Shown: positions 22,648 to 35,775 of the stretch, piece after piece
Layout of the letters: the number at the start of each line of letters is the position of its first letter
Position numbering within the stretch: the first letter of the stretch is position 1
DNA from: Leucaena leucocephala
Taxonomy: Eukaryota > Streptophyta > Magnoliopsida > Fabales > Fabaceae
Direction of reading: 5' to 3'
Assembly (NCBI GenBank): GCA_037074615.1
Contig: CM073563.1
Span: 14,802,501-14,866,500, forward strand
DNA: 64,000 bases
The notes under the pieces: generated by a model
What the model saw: the letters and a program-made list of their open reading frames with translations, nothing else
Databases searched by the model: none
What the model was told of the DNA's origin: nothing
Made by a program: the position numbers and the translations under genes

Positions 22648-24175
22648 TCACCCCAATCTCAACTTTTAATACGAATTCTATAACACCTGTTTTCCTTAAG
22701 ATATGGGTCTATGTAGGTCACGGAAGGGTTATCCATTGTTTCAAGCTACTTCTAGGCAAATGAAGCAAAACCTTGGCACTTTTCCCGACCATAATGAAAA
22801 GTCCCCACCAATATCAACATTGAATATTCATTCTAGAATGCCACATTCCTCAAGATATGGGTCCATATAGGTCACAAAAGGGTCATCAGTTGTTTCAAGG
22901 TAGTTTTACTCAAATGTAGCAAAATTATTGAACTTTACTTGTCTATAGTTGTAAGTCACCCCCAATCTCAACTTTCAATATGAGTTCTAGAATGTCACTT
23001 CTCCAAAGATGTGGGTCCATGCAGGTCACAAAGTGTCATCCATTTTTTCAAAGTACTTTTAGCAAAATGTAGCGAAACTCTGGCACTTTTCCTGACCATA
23101 ATGGAAAGTCCCCGCCAATATCAACATTGAATATTCATTCTAGAATGCCACTTTTCTTAAGATATGGGTCCATATAGGTTACAAAAGAGTCCTCAATTGT
23201 TTCAAGGTAGTTTTACGCAAAAGTAGCAAAACTTTGGGACTTTACTTGTCTACAGTGATAACTCACCCCCAATCGCAACCTTCAATGTGAGTTCTAGAAC
23301 GTTACTTTTCTTAAGATGTGGGTCCATGTAGGACGCAAAAGTGTCATCCGCTTTTTCAAAGTAGTTTTAGGCAAAGTAGCGGAACTCTGGCACTTTTCTC
23401 GACCATACTGAAAAATCCCCCCAATCTCTACTTTGAGTATGCGTTCTGGAATGCTACTTTCCTTAAGATATGGGTCTATATAGGTCACAAAAGAGTCATC
23501 AACTGTTTCAAGGTAGTTTTACGCAAATGTAGCGAAACTTTGGCACTTTACTTTTCTATAGTGATAACCTCACCCCAATCTCAACTTTTAATACGAATTC
23601 TATAACACCTATTTTCCTTAAGATATGGGTCCATGTAGGTCACGAAAGAGTTATCCATTGTTTCAAGGAACTTTTAGGTAAATGCAGCAAAACCTTGGCA
23701 CTTTTCCCGACCATAATGAAAAGTCCCCACCAATATCAACATTGAATATTCATTCTAGAATGCCACATTCCTCAAGATATGGGTCCATATAGGTCACAAA
23801 AGGGTCATCAATTGTTTCTAGTTTGACTCAAATGGAGCAAAATTATTGAACTTGTCTATACTTGTAACTCACCCCCAATCTCAACTTTCAATATGAGTTC
23901 TAGAATGTCACTTCTCCAAAGATGTGGGTCCATGTAGGTCACAAAGTGTCATCCATTTTTTCAAAGTACTTTTAGGAAAATGTAGCGAAACTCTGGCACT
24001 TTTCCTGACCATAATGGAAATTCCCCACCAATATCAACATTGAACATTCATTCTAGAATGCCACTTTCCTTAAGATATGGGTCCATATAGGTCACAAGAG
24101 AGTCGTCAATTGTTCCAAGGTAGTTTTACGCAAATGTAGCAAAACTTTGGCACTTCACTTTTCTATAGTGATAAC
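22648..24175 (+). repeat. 10-mer HOR (1528 bp) inside the rearranged zone
   Basis: Complete a-j unit. Private changes are GGTTACAAAAG in d, and GGACGCAAAAG and CATCCGCTTTTTC in e. It is the only ordinary 10-mer between 13.8 and 28.1 kb. Confidence 0.9.
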
Positions 24176-25088
24176 TCACCCCAATCTCAACTTTTAATAC
24201 AAATTCTATAACACCTATTTTCCTTAAGATATGGGTCTATGTAGGTCACGGAAGAGTTATCCATTGTTTCAAGCTACTTCTAGGCAAATGAAGCAAAACC
24301 TTGGCACTTTTCCCGACCATAATGAAAAGTCCCCACCAATATCAACATTAAATATTCATTCTAGAATGCCACACTCCTCAAGATATGGGTCCATATAGGT
24401 CACAAAAGGGTCATCAGTTGTTTCAAGGTAATTTTACTCAAATGTAGCAAAATTATTGAACTTTACTTGTCTATAGTTGTAAGTCACCCCCAATCTCAAC
24501 CTTCAATATGAGTTCTAGAATGTCACTTCTCCAAAGATGTGGGTCTATGCAGGTCACAAAGTGTCATCCATTTTTTCAAAGTACTTTTAGCAAAATGTAG
24601 CGGAACTCTGGCACTTTTCCTGACCATAATGGAAAGTCCCCACCAATATCAACATTGAATATTCATTCTAGAATGCCACATTCCTCAAGATATGGGTCCA
24701 TATAGGTCACAAAAGGGTCATCAATTGTTTCTAGTTTGACTCAAATGGAGCAAAATTATTGAACTTGTCTATACTTGTAACTCACCCCCAATCTCAACTT
24801 TCAATATGAGTTCTAGAATGTCACTTCTCCAAAGATGTGGGTCCATGTAGGTCACAAAGTGTCATCCATTTTTTCAAAGTACTTTTAGGAAAATGTAGCG
24901 AAACTCTGGCACTTTTCCTGACCATAATGGAAATTCCCCACCAATATCAACATTGAACATTCATTCTAGAATGCCACTTTCCTTAAGATATGGGTCCATA
25001 TAGGTCACAAGAGAGTCGTCAATTGTTCCAAGGTAGTTTTACGCAAATGTAGCAAAACTTTGGCACTTCACTTTTCTATAGTGATAAC
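24176..25088 (+). repeat. 6-mer HOR a-b-c-h-i-j (913 bp)
   Basis: Monomer c (GCAGG, AGCAAAATG) is followed by h (TTTCTAGTTTGACTCAAATGG), so d-e-f-g are missing. The junction lies in sequence shared by d and h around 24640-24690. Monomer a has ACAAATTC. Private changes are ACATTAAATATTC, CACACTCC and GTAATTTTAC in b, and GGGTCTATGC in c. Confidence 0.9.
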
Positions 25089-26001
25089 TCACCCCAATCT
25101 CAACTTTTAATACAAATTCTATAACACCTATTTTCCTTAAGATATGGGTCTATGTAGGTCACGGAAGAGTTATCCATTGTTTCAAGCTACTTCTAGGCAA
25201 ATGAAGCAAAACCTTGGCACTTTTCCCGACCATAATGAAAAGTCCCCACCAATATCAACATTGAATATTCATTCTAGAATGCCACATTCCTCAAGATATG
25301 GGTCCATATAGGTCACAAAAGGGTCATCAGTTGTTTCAAGGTAGTTTTACTCAAATGTAGCAAAATTATTGAACTTTACTTGTCTATAGTTGTAAGTCAC
25401 CCCCAATCTCAACCTTCAATATGAGTTCTAGAATGTCACTTCTCCAAAGATGTGGGTCCATGCAGGTCACAAAGTGTCATCCATTTTTTCAAAGTACTTT
25501 TAGCAAAATGTAGCGGAACTCTGGCACTTTTCCTGACCATAATGGAAAGTCCCCACCAATATCAACATTGAATATTCATTCTAGAATGCCACATTCCTCA
25601 AGATATGGGTCCATATAGGTCACAAAAGGGTCATCAATTGTTTCTAGTTTGACTCAAATGGAGCAAAATTATTGAACTTGTCTATACTTGTAACTCACCC
25701 CCAATCTCAACTTTCAATATGAGTTCTAGAATGTCACTTCTCCAAAGATGTGGGTCCATGTAGGTCACAAAGTGTCATCCATTTTTTCAAAGTACTTTTA
25801 GGAAAATGTAGCGAAACTCTGGCACTTTTCCTGACCATAATGGAAATTCCCCACCAATATCAACATTGAACATTCATTCTAGAATGCCACTTTCCTTAAG
25901 ATATGGGTCCATATAGGTCACAAGAAAGTCGTCAATTGTTCCAAGGTAGTTTTACGCAAATGTAGCAAAACTTTGGCACTTCACTTTTCTATAGTGATAA
26001 C
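25089..26001 (+). repeat. 6-mer HOR a-b-c-h-i-j (913 bp), second copy
   Basis: Tandem copy of the preceding 6-mer with the same c-to-h junction and identical length. CTCAACCTTCAATATG and AGCGGAAC in c are shared. A private CACAAGAAAGTCG occurs in j near 25920. Confidence 0.9.
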
Positions 26002-26923
26002 TCACCCCAATCTCAACTTTTAATACAAATTCTATAACACCTATTTTCCTTAAGATATGGGTCTATGTAGGTCACGGAAGAGTTATCCATTGTTTCAAGC
26101 TACTTCTAGGCAAATGAAGCAAAACCTTGGCACTTTTCCCGACCATAATGAAAAGTCCCCACCAATATCAACATTGAATATTCATTCTAGAATGCCACAT
26201 TCCTCAAGATATGGGTCCATATAGGTCACAAAAGGGTCATCAGTTGTTTCAAGGTAGTTTTACTCAAATGTAGCAAAATTATTGAAGTTTACTTGGCCAT
26301 AGTTGTAAGTCACCCCCAATCTCAACTTTCAATATGAGTTCTAGAATGTCACTTCTCCAAAGATGTGGGTCCATGCAGGTCACAAAGTGTCATCCATTTT
26401 TTCAAAGTACTTTTAGCAAAATGTAGCGGAACTCTGGCACTTTTCCTGACCATAATGGAAAGTCCCCACCAATATCAACATTGAATATTCATTCTAGAAT
26501 GCCACTTTGCTTAAGATATGGGTCCATATAGGTCACAAAAGAGTCCTCAATTGTTTCAAGGTAGTTTTACGCAAAAGTAGCAAAACTTTGGGACTTTACT
26601 TGTCTATAGTGATAACTCACCCCCAATCGCAACCTTCAATGTGAGTTCTAGAACGTTACTTTTCTTAAGATGTGGGTCCATGTAGGTCACAAAGTGTCAT
26701 CCATTTTTTCAAAGTACTTTTCGGAAAATGTAGCGAAACTCTGGCACTTTTCCTGACCATAATGGAAATTCCCCACCAATATCAACATTGAACATTCATT
26801 CTAGAATGCCACTTTCCTTAAGATATGGGTCCATATAGGTCACAAGAGAGTCGTCAATAGTTCCAAGGTAGTTTTACGCAAATGTAGCAAAACTTTGGCA
26901 CTTCACTTTTCTATAGTGATAAC
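26002..26923 (+). repeat. 6-mer HOR a-b-c-d-e/i-j (922 bp), third e/i copy
   Basis: Same architecture as the 13756 unit, including TTTTCGGAAAATG in the e/i hybrid. Monomer a has ACAAATTC but GTAGGTCACGG. Private changes are GAAGTTTACTTGGCC in b and GTCAATAGTTCC in j. Confidence 0.9.
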
Positions 26924-28142
26924 TCACCCCAATCTCAACTTTTAATACGAATTCTATAACACCTATTTTCCTTAAGATATGGGTCTATGTAGGTCACGGA
27001 AGGGTTATCCATTGTTTCAAGCTACTTCTAGGCAAATGAAGCAAAACCTTGGCACTTTTCCCGACCATAATGAAAAGTCCCCACCAATATCAACATTGAA
27101 TATTCATTCTAGAATGCTACTTTTCTTAAGATATGGGTCCATATAGGTCACAAAAGAGTCCTCAATTGTTTCAAGGTAGTTTTACGCAAAAGTAGCAAAA
27201 CTTTGGGACTTTACTTGTCTACAGTGATAACTCACCCCCAATCGCAACCTTCAATGTGAGTTCTAGAACGTTACTTTTCTTAAGATGTGGGTCCATGTAG
27301 GTCGCAAAAGTGTCATCCATTTTTTCAAAGTAGTTTTAGGCAAAGTAGCGGAACTCTGGCACTTTTCTCAACCATACTGAAAAATCCCCCCAATCTCTAC
27401 TTTGAGTATGCGTTCTGGAATGCTACTTTCCTTAAGATATGGGTCTATATAGGTCACAAAAGAGTCATCAACTGTTTCAAGGTAGTTTTACGCAAATGTA
27501 GCGAAACTTTGGCACTTCACTTTTCTATAGTGATAACCTCACCCCAATCTCAACTTTTAATACGAATTCTATAACACCTATTTTCCTTAAGATATGGGTC
27601 CATGTAGGTCACGAAAGAGTTATCCATTGTTTCAAGGCACTTTTAGGTAAATGCAGCAAAACCTTGGCACTTTTCCCGACCATAATGAAAAGTCCCCACC
27701 AATATCAACATTGAATATTCATTCTAGAATGCCACATTCCTCAAGATATGGGTCCATATAGGTCACAAAAGGGTCATCAATTGTTTCTAGTTTTACTCAA
27801 ATGCAGCAAAATTATTCAACTTGTCTATACTTGTAACTCACCCCCAATCTCAACTTTCAATGAGTTCTAGAATGTCACTTCTCCAAAGATGTGGGTCCAT
27901 GTAGGTCACAAAGTGTCATCCATTTTTTCAAAGTACTTGTAGGAAAATGTAGCGAAACTCTGGCACTTTTCCTGACCATAATGGAAATTCCCCACCAATA
28001 TCAACATTGAACATTCATTCTAGAATGCCACTTTCCTTAAGATATGGGTCCATATAGGTCACAAGAGAGTCGTCAATTGTTTCAAGGTAGTTTTACGCAA
28101 ATGTAGCAAAACTTTGGCACTTCACTTTTCTATAGTGATAAC
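26924..28142 (+). repeat. 8-mer HOR a-b/d-e-f-g-h-i-j (1219 bp)
   Basis: Monomer a runs into a B monomer that starts like b but reads as d from about 27115 (GCTACTTTTCTTAAG, AAAAGAGTCCTC), so two monomers (rest of b, c, start of d) are lost. Monomer h here is the left-end type (TTTTACTCAAATGCAGC, ATTATTCAAC). Monomer i has a private 2-bp loss (TTTCAATGAG near 27859). This unit joins the second and third sub-families. Confidence 0.88.
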
Positions 28143-29669
28143 TCACCCCAATCTCAACTTTTAATACGAATTCTATAACACCTATTTTCCTTAAGATATG
28201 GGTCTATGTAGGTCACGGAAGGGTTATCCATTGTTTCAAGCTACTTCTAGGCAAATGAAGCAAAACCTTGGCACTTTTCCCGACCATAATGAAAAGTCCC
28301 CCCCAATATCAACATTGAATATTCATTCTAGAATGCCACATTCCTCAAGATATGGGTCCATATAGGTCACAAAAGGGTCATCAGTTGTTTCAAGGTAGTT
28401 TTACTCAAATGTAGCAAAATTATTGAACTTTACTTGTCTATAGTTGTAAGTCACCCCCAATCTCAACTTTCAATATGAGTTCTAGAATGTCACTTCTCCA
28501 AAGATGTGGGTCCATGCAGGTCACAAAGTGTCATCCATTTTTTCAAAGTACTTTTAGCAAAATGTAGCGAAACTCTGGCACTTTTCCTGACCATAATGGA
28601 AAGTCCCCGCCAATATCAACATTGAATATTCATTCTAGAATGCCACTTTGCTTAAGATATGGGTCCATATAGGTCACAAAAGAGTCCTCAATTGTTTCAA
28701 GGTAGTTTTACGCAAAAGTAGCAAAACTTTGGGACTTTACTTGTCTACAGTGATAACTCACCCCCAATCGCAAGCTTCAATGTGAGCTCTAGAACGTTAC
28801 TTTTCTTAAGATGTGGGTCCATGTAGGTCGCAAAAGTGTCATCCATTTTTTCAAAGTAGTTTTAGGCAAAGTAGCGGAACTCTGGCACTTTTCTCGACCA
28901 TACTGAAAAATCCCCCCAATCTCTACTTTGAGTATGCGTTCTGGAATGCTACTTTCCTTAAGATATGGGTCTATATAGGTCACAAAAGAGTCATCAACTG
29001 TTTCAAGGTAGTTTTACGCAAATGTAGCGAAACTTTGGCACTTTACTTTTCTATAGTGATAACCTCACCCCAATCTCAACTTTTAATACGAATTCTATAA
29101 CACCTATTTTCCTTAAGATATGGGTCCATGTAGGTCACGAAAGAGTTATCCATTGTTTCAAAGAACTTTTAGGTAAATGCAGCAAAACCTTGGCACTTTT
29201 CCCGTCCATAATGAAAAGTCCCCACCAATATCAACATTGAATATTCATTCTAGAATGCCACATTCCTCAAGATATGGGTCCATATAGGTCACAAAAGGGT
29301 CATCAATTGTTTCTAGTTTGACTCAAATGCAGCAAAATTATTGAACTTGTCTATACTTGTAACTCACCCCCAATCTCAACTTTCAATATGAGTTCTAGAA
29401 TGTCACTTCTCCAAAGATGTGGGTCCATGTAGGTCACAAATTTCATCCATTTTTTCAAAGTACTTTTAGGAAAATGTAGCGAAACTCTGGCACTTTTCCT
29501 GACCATAATGGAAATTCCCCACCAATATCAACATTGAACATTCATTCTAGAATGCCACTTTCCTTAAGATATGGGTCCATATAGGTCACAAGAGAGTCGT
29601 CAATTGTTTCAAGGTAGTTTTACGCAAATGTAGCAAAACTTTGGCACTTCACTTTTCTATAGTGATAAC
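28143..29669 (+). repeat. 10-mer HOR (1527 bp), first of third sub-family
   Basis: First unit with GAGCTCTAG in e, CCCGTCC in g and TTTGACTCAAATGCAGC in h. Private changes are CGCAAGCTTCAATG in e near 28771, TTTCAAAGAAC in g, and CACAAATTTCATCC in i (one base shorter). Confidence 0.92.
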
Positions 29670-31195
29670 TCACCCCAATCTCAACTTTTAATACGAATTC
29701 TATAACACCTATTTTCCTTAAGATATGGGTCTATGTAGGTCACGGAAGGGTTATCCATTGTTTCAAGCAACTTCTAGGCAAATGAAGCAAAACCTTGGCA
29801 CTTTTCCCGACCATAATGAAAAGTCCCCCCCAATATCAACATTGAATATTCATTCTAGAATGCCACATTCCTCAAGATATGGGTCCATATAGGTCACAAA
29901 ACGGTCATCAGTTGTTTCAAGGTAGTTTTACTCAAATGTAGCAAAATTATTGAACTTTACTTGTCTATAGTTGTAAGTCACCCCCAATCTCAACTTTCAA
30001 TATGAGTTCTAGAATGTCACTTCTCCAAAGATGTGGGTCCATGCAGGTCACAAAGTGTCATCCATTTTTTCAAAGTACTTTTAGCAAAATGTAGCGAAAC
30101 TCTGGCACTTTTCCTGACCATAATGGAAAGTCCCCGCCAATATCAACATTGAATATTCATTCTAGAATGCCACTTTGCTTAAGATATGGGTCCATATAGG
30201 TCACAAAAGAGTCCTCAATTGTTTCAAGGTAGTTTTACGCAAAAGTAGCAAAACTTTGGGACTTTACTTGTCTACAGTGATAACTCACCCCCAATCGCAA
30301 CCTTCAATGTGAGCTCTAGAACGTTACTTTTCTTAAGATGTGGGTCCATGTAGGTCGCAAAAGTGTCATCCATTTTTTCAAAGTAGTTTTAGGCAAAGTA
30401 GCGGAACTCTGGCACTTTTCTCGACCATACTGAAAAATCCCCCCAATCTCTACTTTGAGTATGCGTTCTGGAATGCTACTTTCCTTAAGATATGGGTCTA
30501 TATAGGTCACAAAAGAGTCATCAACTGTTTCAAGGTAGTTTTACGCAAATGTAGCGAAACTTTGGCACTTTACTTTTCTATAGTGATAACCTCACCCCAA
30601 TCTCAACTTTTAATACGAATTCTATAACACCTATTTTCCTTAAGATATGGGTCCATGTAGGTCACGAAAGAGTTATCCATTGTTTCAAGGAACTTTTAGG
30701 TAAATGCAGCAAAACCTTGGCACTTTTCCCGTCCATAATGAAAAGTCCCCACCAATATCAACATTGAATATTCATTCTAGAATGCCACATTCCTCAAGAT
30801 ATGGGTCCATATAGGTCACAAAAGGGTCATCAATTGTTTCTAGTTTGACTCAAATGCAGCAAAATTATTGAACTTGTCTATACTTGTAACTCACCCCCAA
30901 TCTCAACTTTCAATATGAGTTCTAGAATGTCACTTCTCCAAAGATGGGTCCATGTAGGTCACAAAATTTCATCCATTTTTTCAAAGTACTTTTAGGAAAA
31001 TGTAGCGAAACTCTGGCACTTTTCCTGACCATAATGGAAATTCCCCACCAATATCAACATTGAACATTCATTCTAGAATGCCACTTTCCTTAAGATATGG
31101 GTCCATATAGGTCACAAGAGAGTCGTCAATTGTTTCAAGGTAGTTTTACGCAAATGTAGCAAAACTTTGGCACTTCACTTTTCTATAGGGATAAC
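29670..31195 (+). repeat. 10-mer HOR (1526 bp)
   Basis: Monomer a becomes TTTCAAGCAAC and b starts after AGTCCCCCCC. Monomer i shows the 2-bp loss (AAAGATGGGTCC) and j ends CTATAGGGATAAC. Confidence 0.92.
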
Positions 31196-32723
31196 TCACC
31201 CCAATCTCAACTTTTAATACGAATTCTATAACACCTATTTTCCTTAAGATATGGGTCTATGTAGGTCACGGAAGGGTTATCCATTGTTTCAAGCAACTTC
31301 TAGGCAAATGAAGCAAAACCTTGGCACTTTTCCCGACCATAATGAAAAGTCCCCCCCAATATCAACATTGAATATTCATTCTAGAATGCCACATTCCTCA
31401 AGATATGGGTCCATATAGGTCACAAAACGGTCATCAGTTGTTTCAAGGTAGTTTTACTCAAATGTAGCAAAATTATTGAACTTTACTTGTCTATAGTTGT
31501 AAGTCACCCCCAATCTCAACTTTCAATATGAGTTCTAGAATGTCACTTCTCCAAAGATGTGGGTCCATGCAGGTCACAAAGTGTCATCCATTTTTTCAAA
31601 GTACTTTTAGCAAAATGTAGCGAAACTCTGGCACTTTTCCTGACCATAATGGAAAGTCCCCGCCAATATCAACATTGAATATTCATTCTAGAATGCCACT
31701 TTGCTTAAGATATGGGTCCATATAGGTCACAAAAGAGTCCTCAATTGTTTCAAGGTAGTTTTACGCAAAAGTAGCAAAACTTTGGGACTTTACTTGTCTA
31801 CAGTGATAACTCACCCCCAATCGCAACCTTCAATGTGAGCTCTAGAACGTTACTTTTCTTAAGATGTGGGTCCATGTAGGTCGCAAAAGTGTCATCTATT
31901 TTTTCAAAGTAGTTTTAGGCAAAGTAGCGGAACTCTGGCACTTTTCTCGACCATACGGAAAAATCCCCCCAATCTCTACTTTGAGTATGCGTTCTGGAAT
32001 GCTACTTTCCTTAAGATATGGGTCTATATAGGTCACAAAAGAGTCATCAACTGTTTCAAGGTAGTTTTACGCAAATGTAGCGAAACTTTGGCACTTTACT
32101 TTTCTATAGTGATAACCTCACCCCAATCTCAACTTTTATTACGAATTCTATAACACCTATTTTCCTTAAGATATGGGTCCATGTAGGTCACGAAAGAGTT
32201 ATCCATTGTTTCAAGGAACTTTTAGGTAAATGCAGCAAAACCTTGGCACTTTTCCCGTCCATAATGAAAAGTCCCCACCAATATCAACATTGAATATTCA
32301 TTCTAGAATGCCACATTCCTCAAGATATGGGTCCATATAGGTCACAAAAGGGTCATCAATTGTTTCTAGTTTGACTCAAATGCAGCAAAATTATTGAACT
32401 TGTCTATACTTGTAACTCACCCCCAATCTCAACTTTCAATATGAGTTCTAGAATGTCACTTCTCCAAAGATGTGGGTCCATGTAGGTCACAAAGTGTCAT
32501 CCATTTTTTCAAAGTACTTTTAGGAAAATGTAGCGAAACTCTGGCACTTTTCCTGACCATAATGGAAATTCCCCACCAATATCAACATTGAACATTCATT
32601 CTAGAATGCCACTTTCCTTAAGATATGGGTCCATATAGGTCACAAGAGAGTCGTCAATTGTTTCAAGGTAGTTTTACGCAAATGTAGCAAAACTTTGGCA
32701 CTTCACTTTTCTATAGTGATAAC
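31196..32723 (+). repeat. 10-mer HOR (1528 bp), L marker unit 1
   Basis: Carries the linked L markers: CATCTATTTTTTC in e (T at 31897) and CTTTTATTACG in g (T at 32139), with CATACGGAAAAATCC. Monomer i is full length. It opens the first super-repeat. Confidence 0.92.
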
Positions 32724-34249
32724 TCACCCCAATCTCAACTTTTAATACGAATTCTATAACACCTATTTTCCTTAAGATATGGGTCTATGTAGGTCACGGA
32801 AGGGTTATCCATTGTTTCAAGCAACTTCTAGGCAAATGAAGCAAAACCTTGGCACTTTTCCCGACCATAATGAAAAGTCCCCCCCAATATCAACATTGAA
32901 TATTCATTCTAGAATGCCACATTCCTCAAGATATGGGTCCATATAGGTCACAAAACGGTCATAAGTTGTTTCAAGGTAGTTTTACTCAAATGTAGCAAAA
33001 TTATTGAACTTTACTTGTCTATAGTTGTAAGTCACCCCCAATCTCAACTTTCAATATGAGTTCTAGAATGTCACTTCTCCAAAGATGTGGGTCCATGCAG
33101 GTCACAAAGTGTCATCCATTTTTTCAAAGTACTTTTAGCAAAATGTAGCGAAACTCTGGCACTTTTCCTGACCATAATGGAAAGTCCCCGCCAATATCAA
33201 CATTGAATATTCATTCTAGAATGCCACTTTGCTTAAGATATGGGTCCATATAGGTCACAAAAGAGTCCTCAATTGTTTCAAGGTAGTTTTACGCAAAAGT
33301 AGCAAAACTTTGGGACTTTACTTGTCTACAGTGATAACTCACCCCCAATCGCAACCTTCAATGTGAGCTCTAGAACGTTACTTTTCTTAAGATGTGGGTC
33401 CATGTAGGTCGCAAAAGTGTCATCCATTTTTTCAAAGTAGTTTTAGGCAAAGTAGCGGAACTCTGGCACTTTTCTCGACCATACGGAAAAATCCCCCCAA
33501 TCTCTACTTTGAGTATGCGTTCTGGAATGCTACTTTCCTTAAGATATGGGTCTATATAGGTCACAAAAGAGTCATCAACTGTTTCAAGGTAGTTTTACGC
33601 AAATGTAGCGAAACTTTGGCACTTTACTTTTCTATAGTGATAACCTCACCCCAATCTCAACTTTTAATACGAATTCTATAACACCTATTTTCCTTAAGAT
33701 ATGGGTCCATGTAGGTCACGAAAGAGTTATCCATTGTTTCAAGGAACTTTTAGGTAAATGCAGCAAAACCTTGGCACTTTTCCCGTCCATAATGAAAAGT
33801 CCCCACCAATATCAACATTGAATATTCATTCTAGAATGCCACATTCCTCAAGATATGGGTCCATATAGGTCACAAAAGGGTCATCAATTGTTTCTAGTTT
33901 GACTCAAATGCAGCAAAATTATTGAACTTGTCTATACTTGTAACTCACCCCCAATCTCAACTTTCAATATGAGTTCTAGAATGTCACTTCTCCAAAGATG
34001 GGTCCATGTAGGTCACAAAATTTCATCCATTTTTTCAAAGTACTTTTAGGAAAATGTAGCGAAACTCTGGCACTTTTCCTGACCATAATGGAAATTCCCC
34101 ACCAATATCAACATTGAACATTCATTCTAGAATGCCACTTTCCTTAAGATATGGGTCCATATAGGTCACAAGAGAGTCGTCAATTGTTTCAAGCTAGTTT
34201 TACGCAAATGTAGCAAAACTTTGGCACTTCACTTTTCTATAGGGATAAC
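32724..34249 (+). repeat. 10-mer HOR (1526 bp)
   Basis: CATAAGTTG in b and CATACGGAAAAATCC in e. Short i, and j with TTTCAAGCTAG near 34195. Confidence 0.92.
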
Positions 34250-35775
34250 TCACCCCAATCTCAACTTTTAATACGAATTCTATAACACCTATTTTCCTTA
34301 AGATATGGGTCTATGTAGGTCACGGAAGGGTTATCCATTGTTTCAAGCAACTTCTAGGCAAATGAAGCAAAACCTTGGCACTTTTCCCGACCATAATGAA
34401 AAGTCCCCCCCAATATCAACATTGAATATTCATTCTAGAATGCCACATTCCTCAAGATATGGGTCCATATAGGTCACAAAACGGTCATAAGTTGTTTCAA
34501 GGTAGTTTTACTCAAATGTAGCAAAATTATTGAACTTTACTTGTCTATAGTTGTAAGTCACCCCCAATCTCAACTTTCAATATGAGTTCTAGAATGTCAC
34601 TTCTCCAAAGATGTGGGTCCATGCAGGTCACAAAGTGTCATCCATTTTTTCAAAGTACTTTTAGCAAAATGTAGCGAAACTCTGGCACTTTTCCTGACCA
34701 TAATGGAAAGTCCCCGCCAATATCAACATTGAATATTCATTCTAGAATGCCACTTTGCTTAAGATATGGGTCCATATAGGTCACAAAAGAGTCCTCAATT
34801 GTTTCAAGGTAGTTTTACGCAAAAGTAGCAAAACTTTGGGACTTTACTTGTCTACAGTGATAACTCACCCCCAATCGCAACCTTCAATGTGAGCTCTAGA
34901 ACGTTACTTTTCTTAAGATGTGGGTCCATGTAGGTCGCAAAAGTGTCATCCATTTTTTCAAAGTAGTTTTAGGCAAAGTAGCGGAACTCTGGCACTTTTC
35001 TCGACCATACGGAAAAATCCCCCCAATCTCTACTTTGAGTATGCGTTCTGGAATGCTACTTTCCTTAAGATATGGGTCTATATAGGTCACAAAAGAGTCA
35101 TCAACTGTTTCAAGGTAGTTTTACGCAAATGTAGCGAAACTTTGGCACTTTACTTTTCTATAGTGATAACCTCACCCCAATCTCAACTTTTAATACGAAT
35201 TCTATAACACCTATTTTCCTTAAGATATGGGTCCATGTAGGTCACGAAAGAGTTATCCATTGTTTCAAGGAACTTTTAGGTAAATGCAGCAAAACCTTGG
35301 CACTTTTCCCGTCCATAATGAAAAGTCCCCACCAATATCAACATTGAATATTCATTCTAGAATGCCACATTCCTCAAGATATGGGTCCATATAGGTCACA
35401 AAAGGGTCATCAATTGTTTCTAGTTTGACTCAAATGCAGCAAAATTATTGAACTTGTCTATACTTGTAACTCACCCCCAATCTCAACTTTCAATATGAGT
35501 TCTAGAATGTCACTTCTCCAAAGATGGGTCCATGTAGGTCACAAAATTTCATCCATTTTTTCAAAGTACTTTTAGGAAAATGTAGCGAAACTCTGGCACT
35601 TTTCCTGACCATAATGGAAATTCCCCACCAATATCAACATTGAACATTCATTCTAGAATGCCACTTTCCTTAAGATATGGGTCCATATAGGTCACAAGAG
35701 AGTCGTCAATTGTTTCAAGGTAGTTTTACGCAAATGTAGCAAAACTTTGGCACTTCACTTTTCTATAGGGATAAC
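34250..35775 (+). repeat. 10-mer HOR (1526 bp)
   Basis: CATAAGTTG in b, CATACGGAAAAATCC in e, short i, j ending ATAGGGATAAC. Confidence 0.92.

Noticed and set aside
26670..27285. A separate 4-mer HOR suggested by the 615-bp spacing between two e cores
   Set aside because: The spacing spans the end of a 6-mer (e/i-j) and the start of the 8-mer (a-b/d). It is not an independent four-monomer unit and is not repeated.
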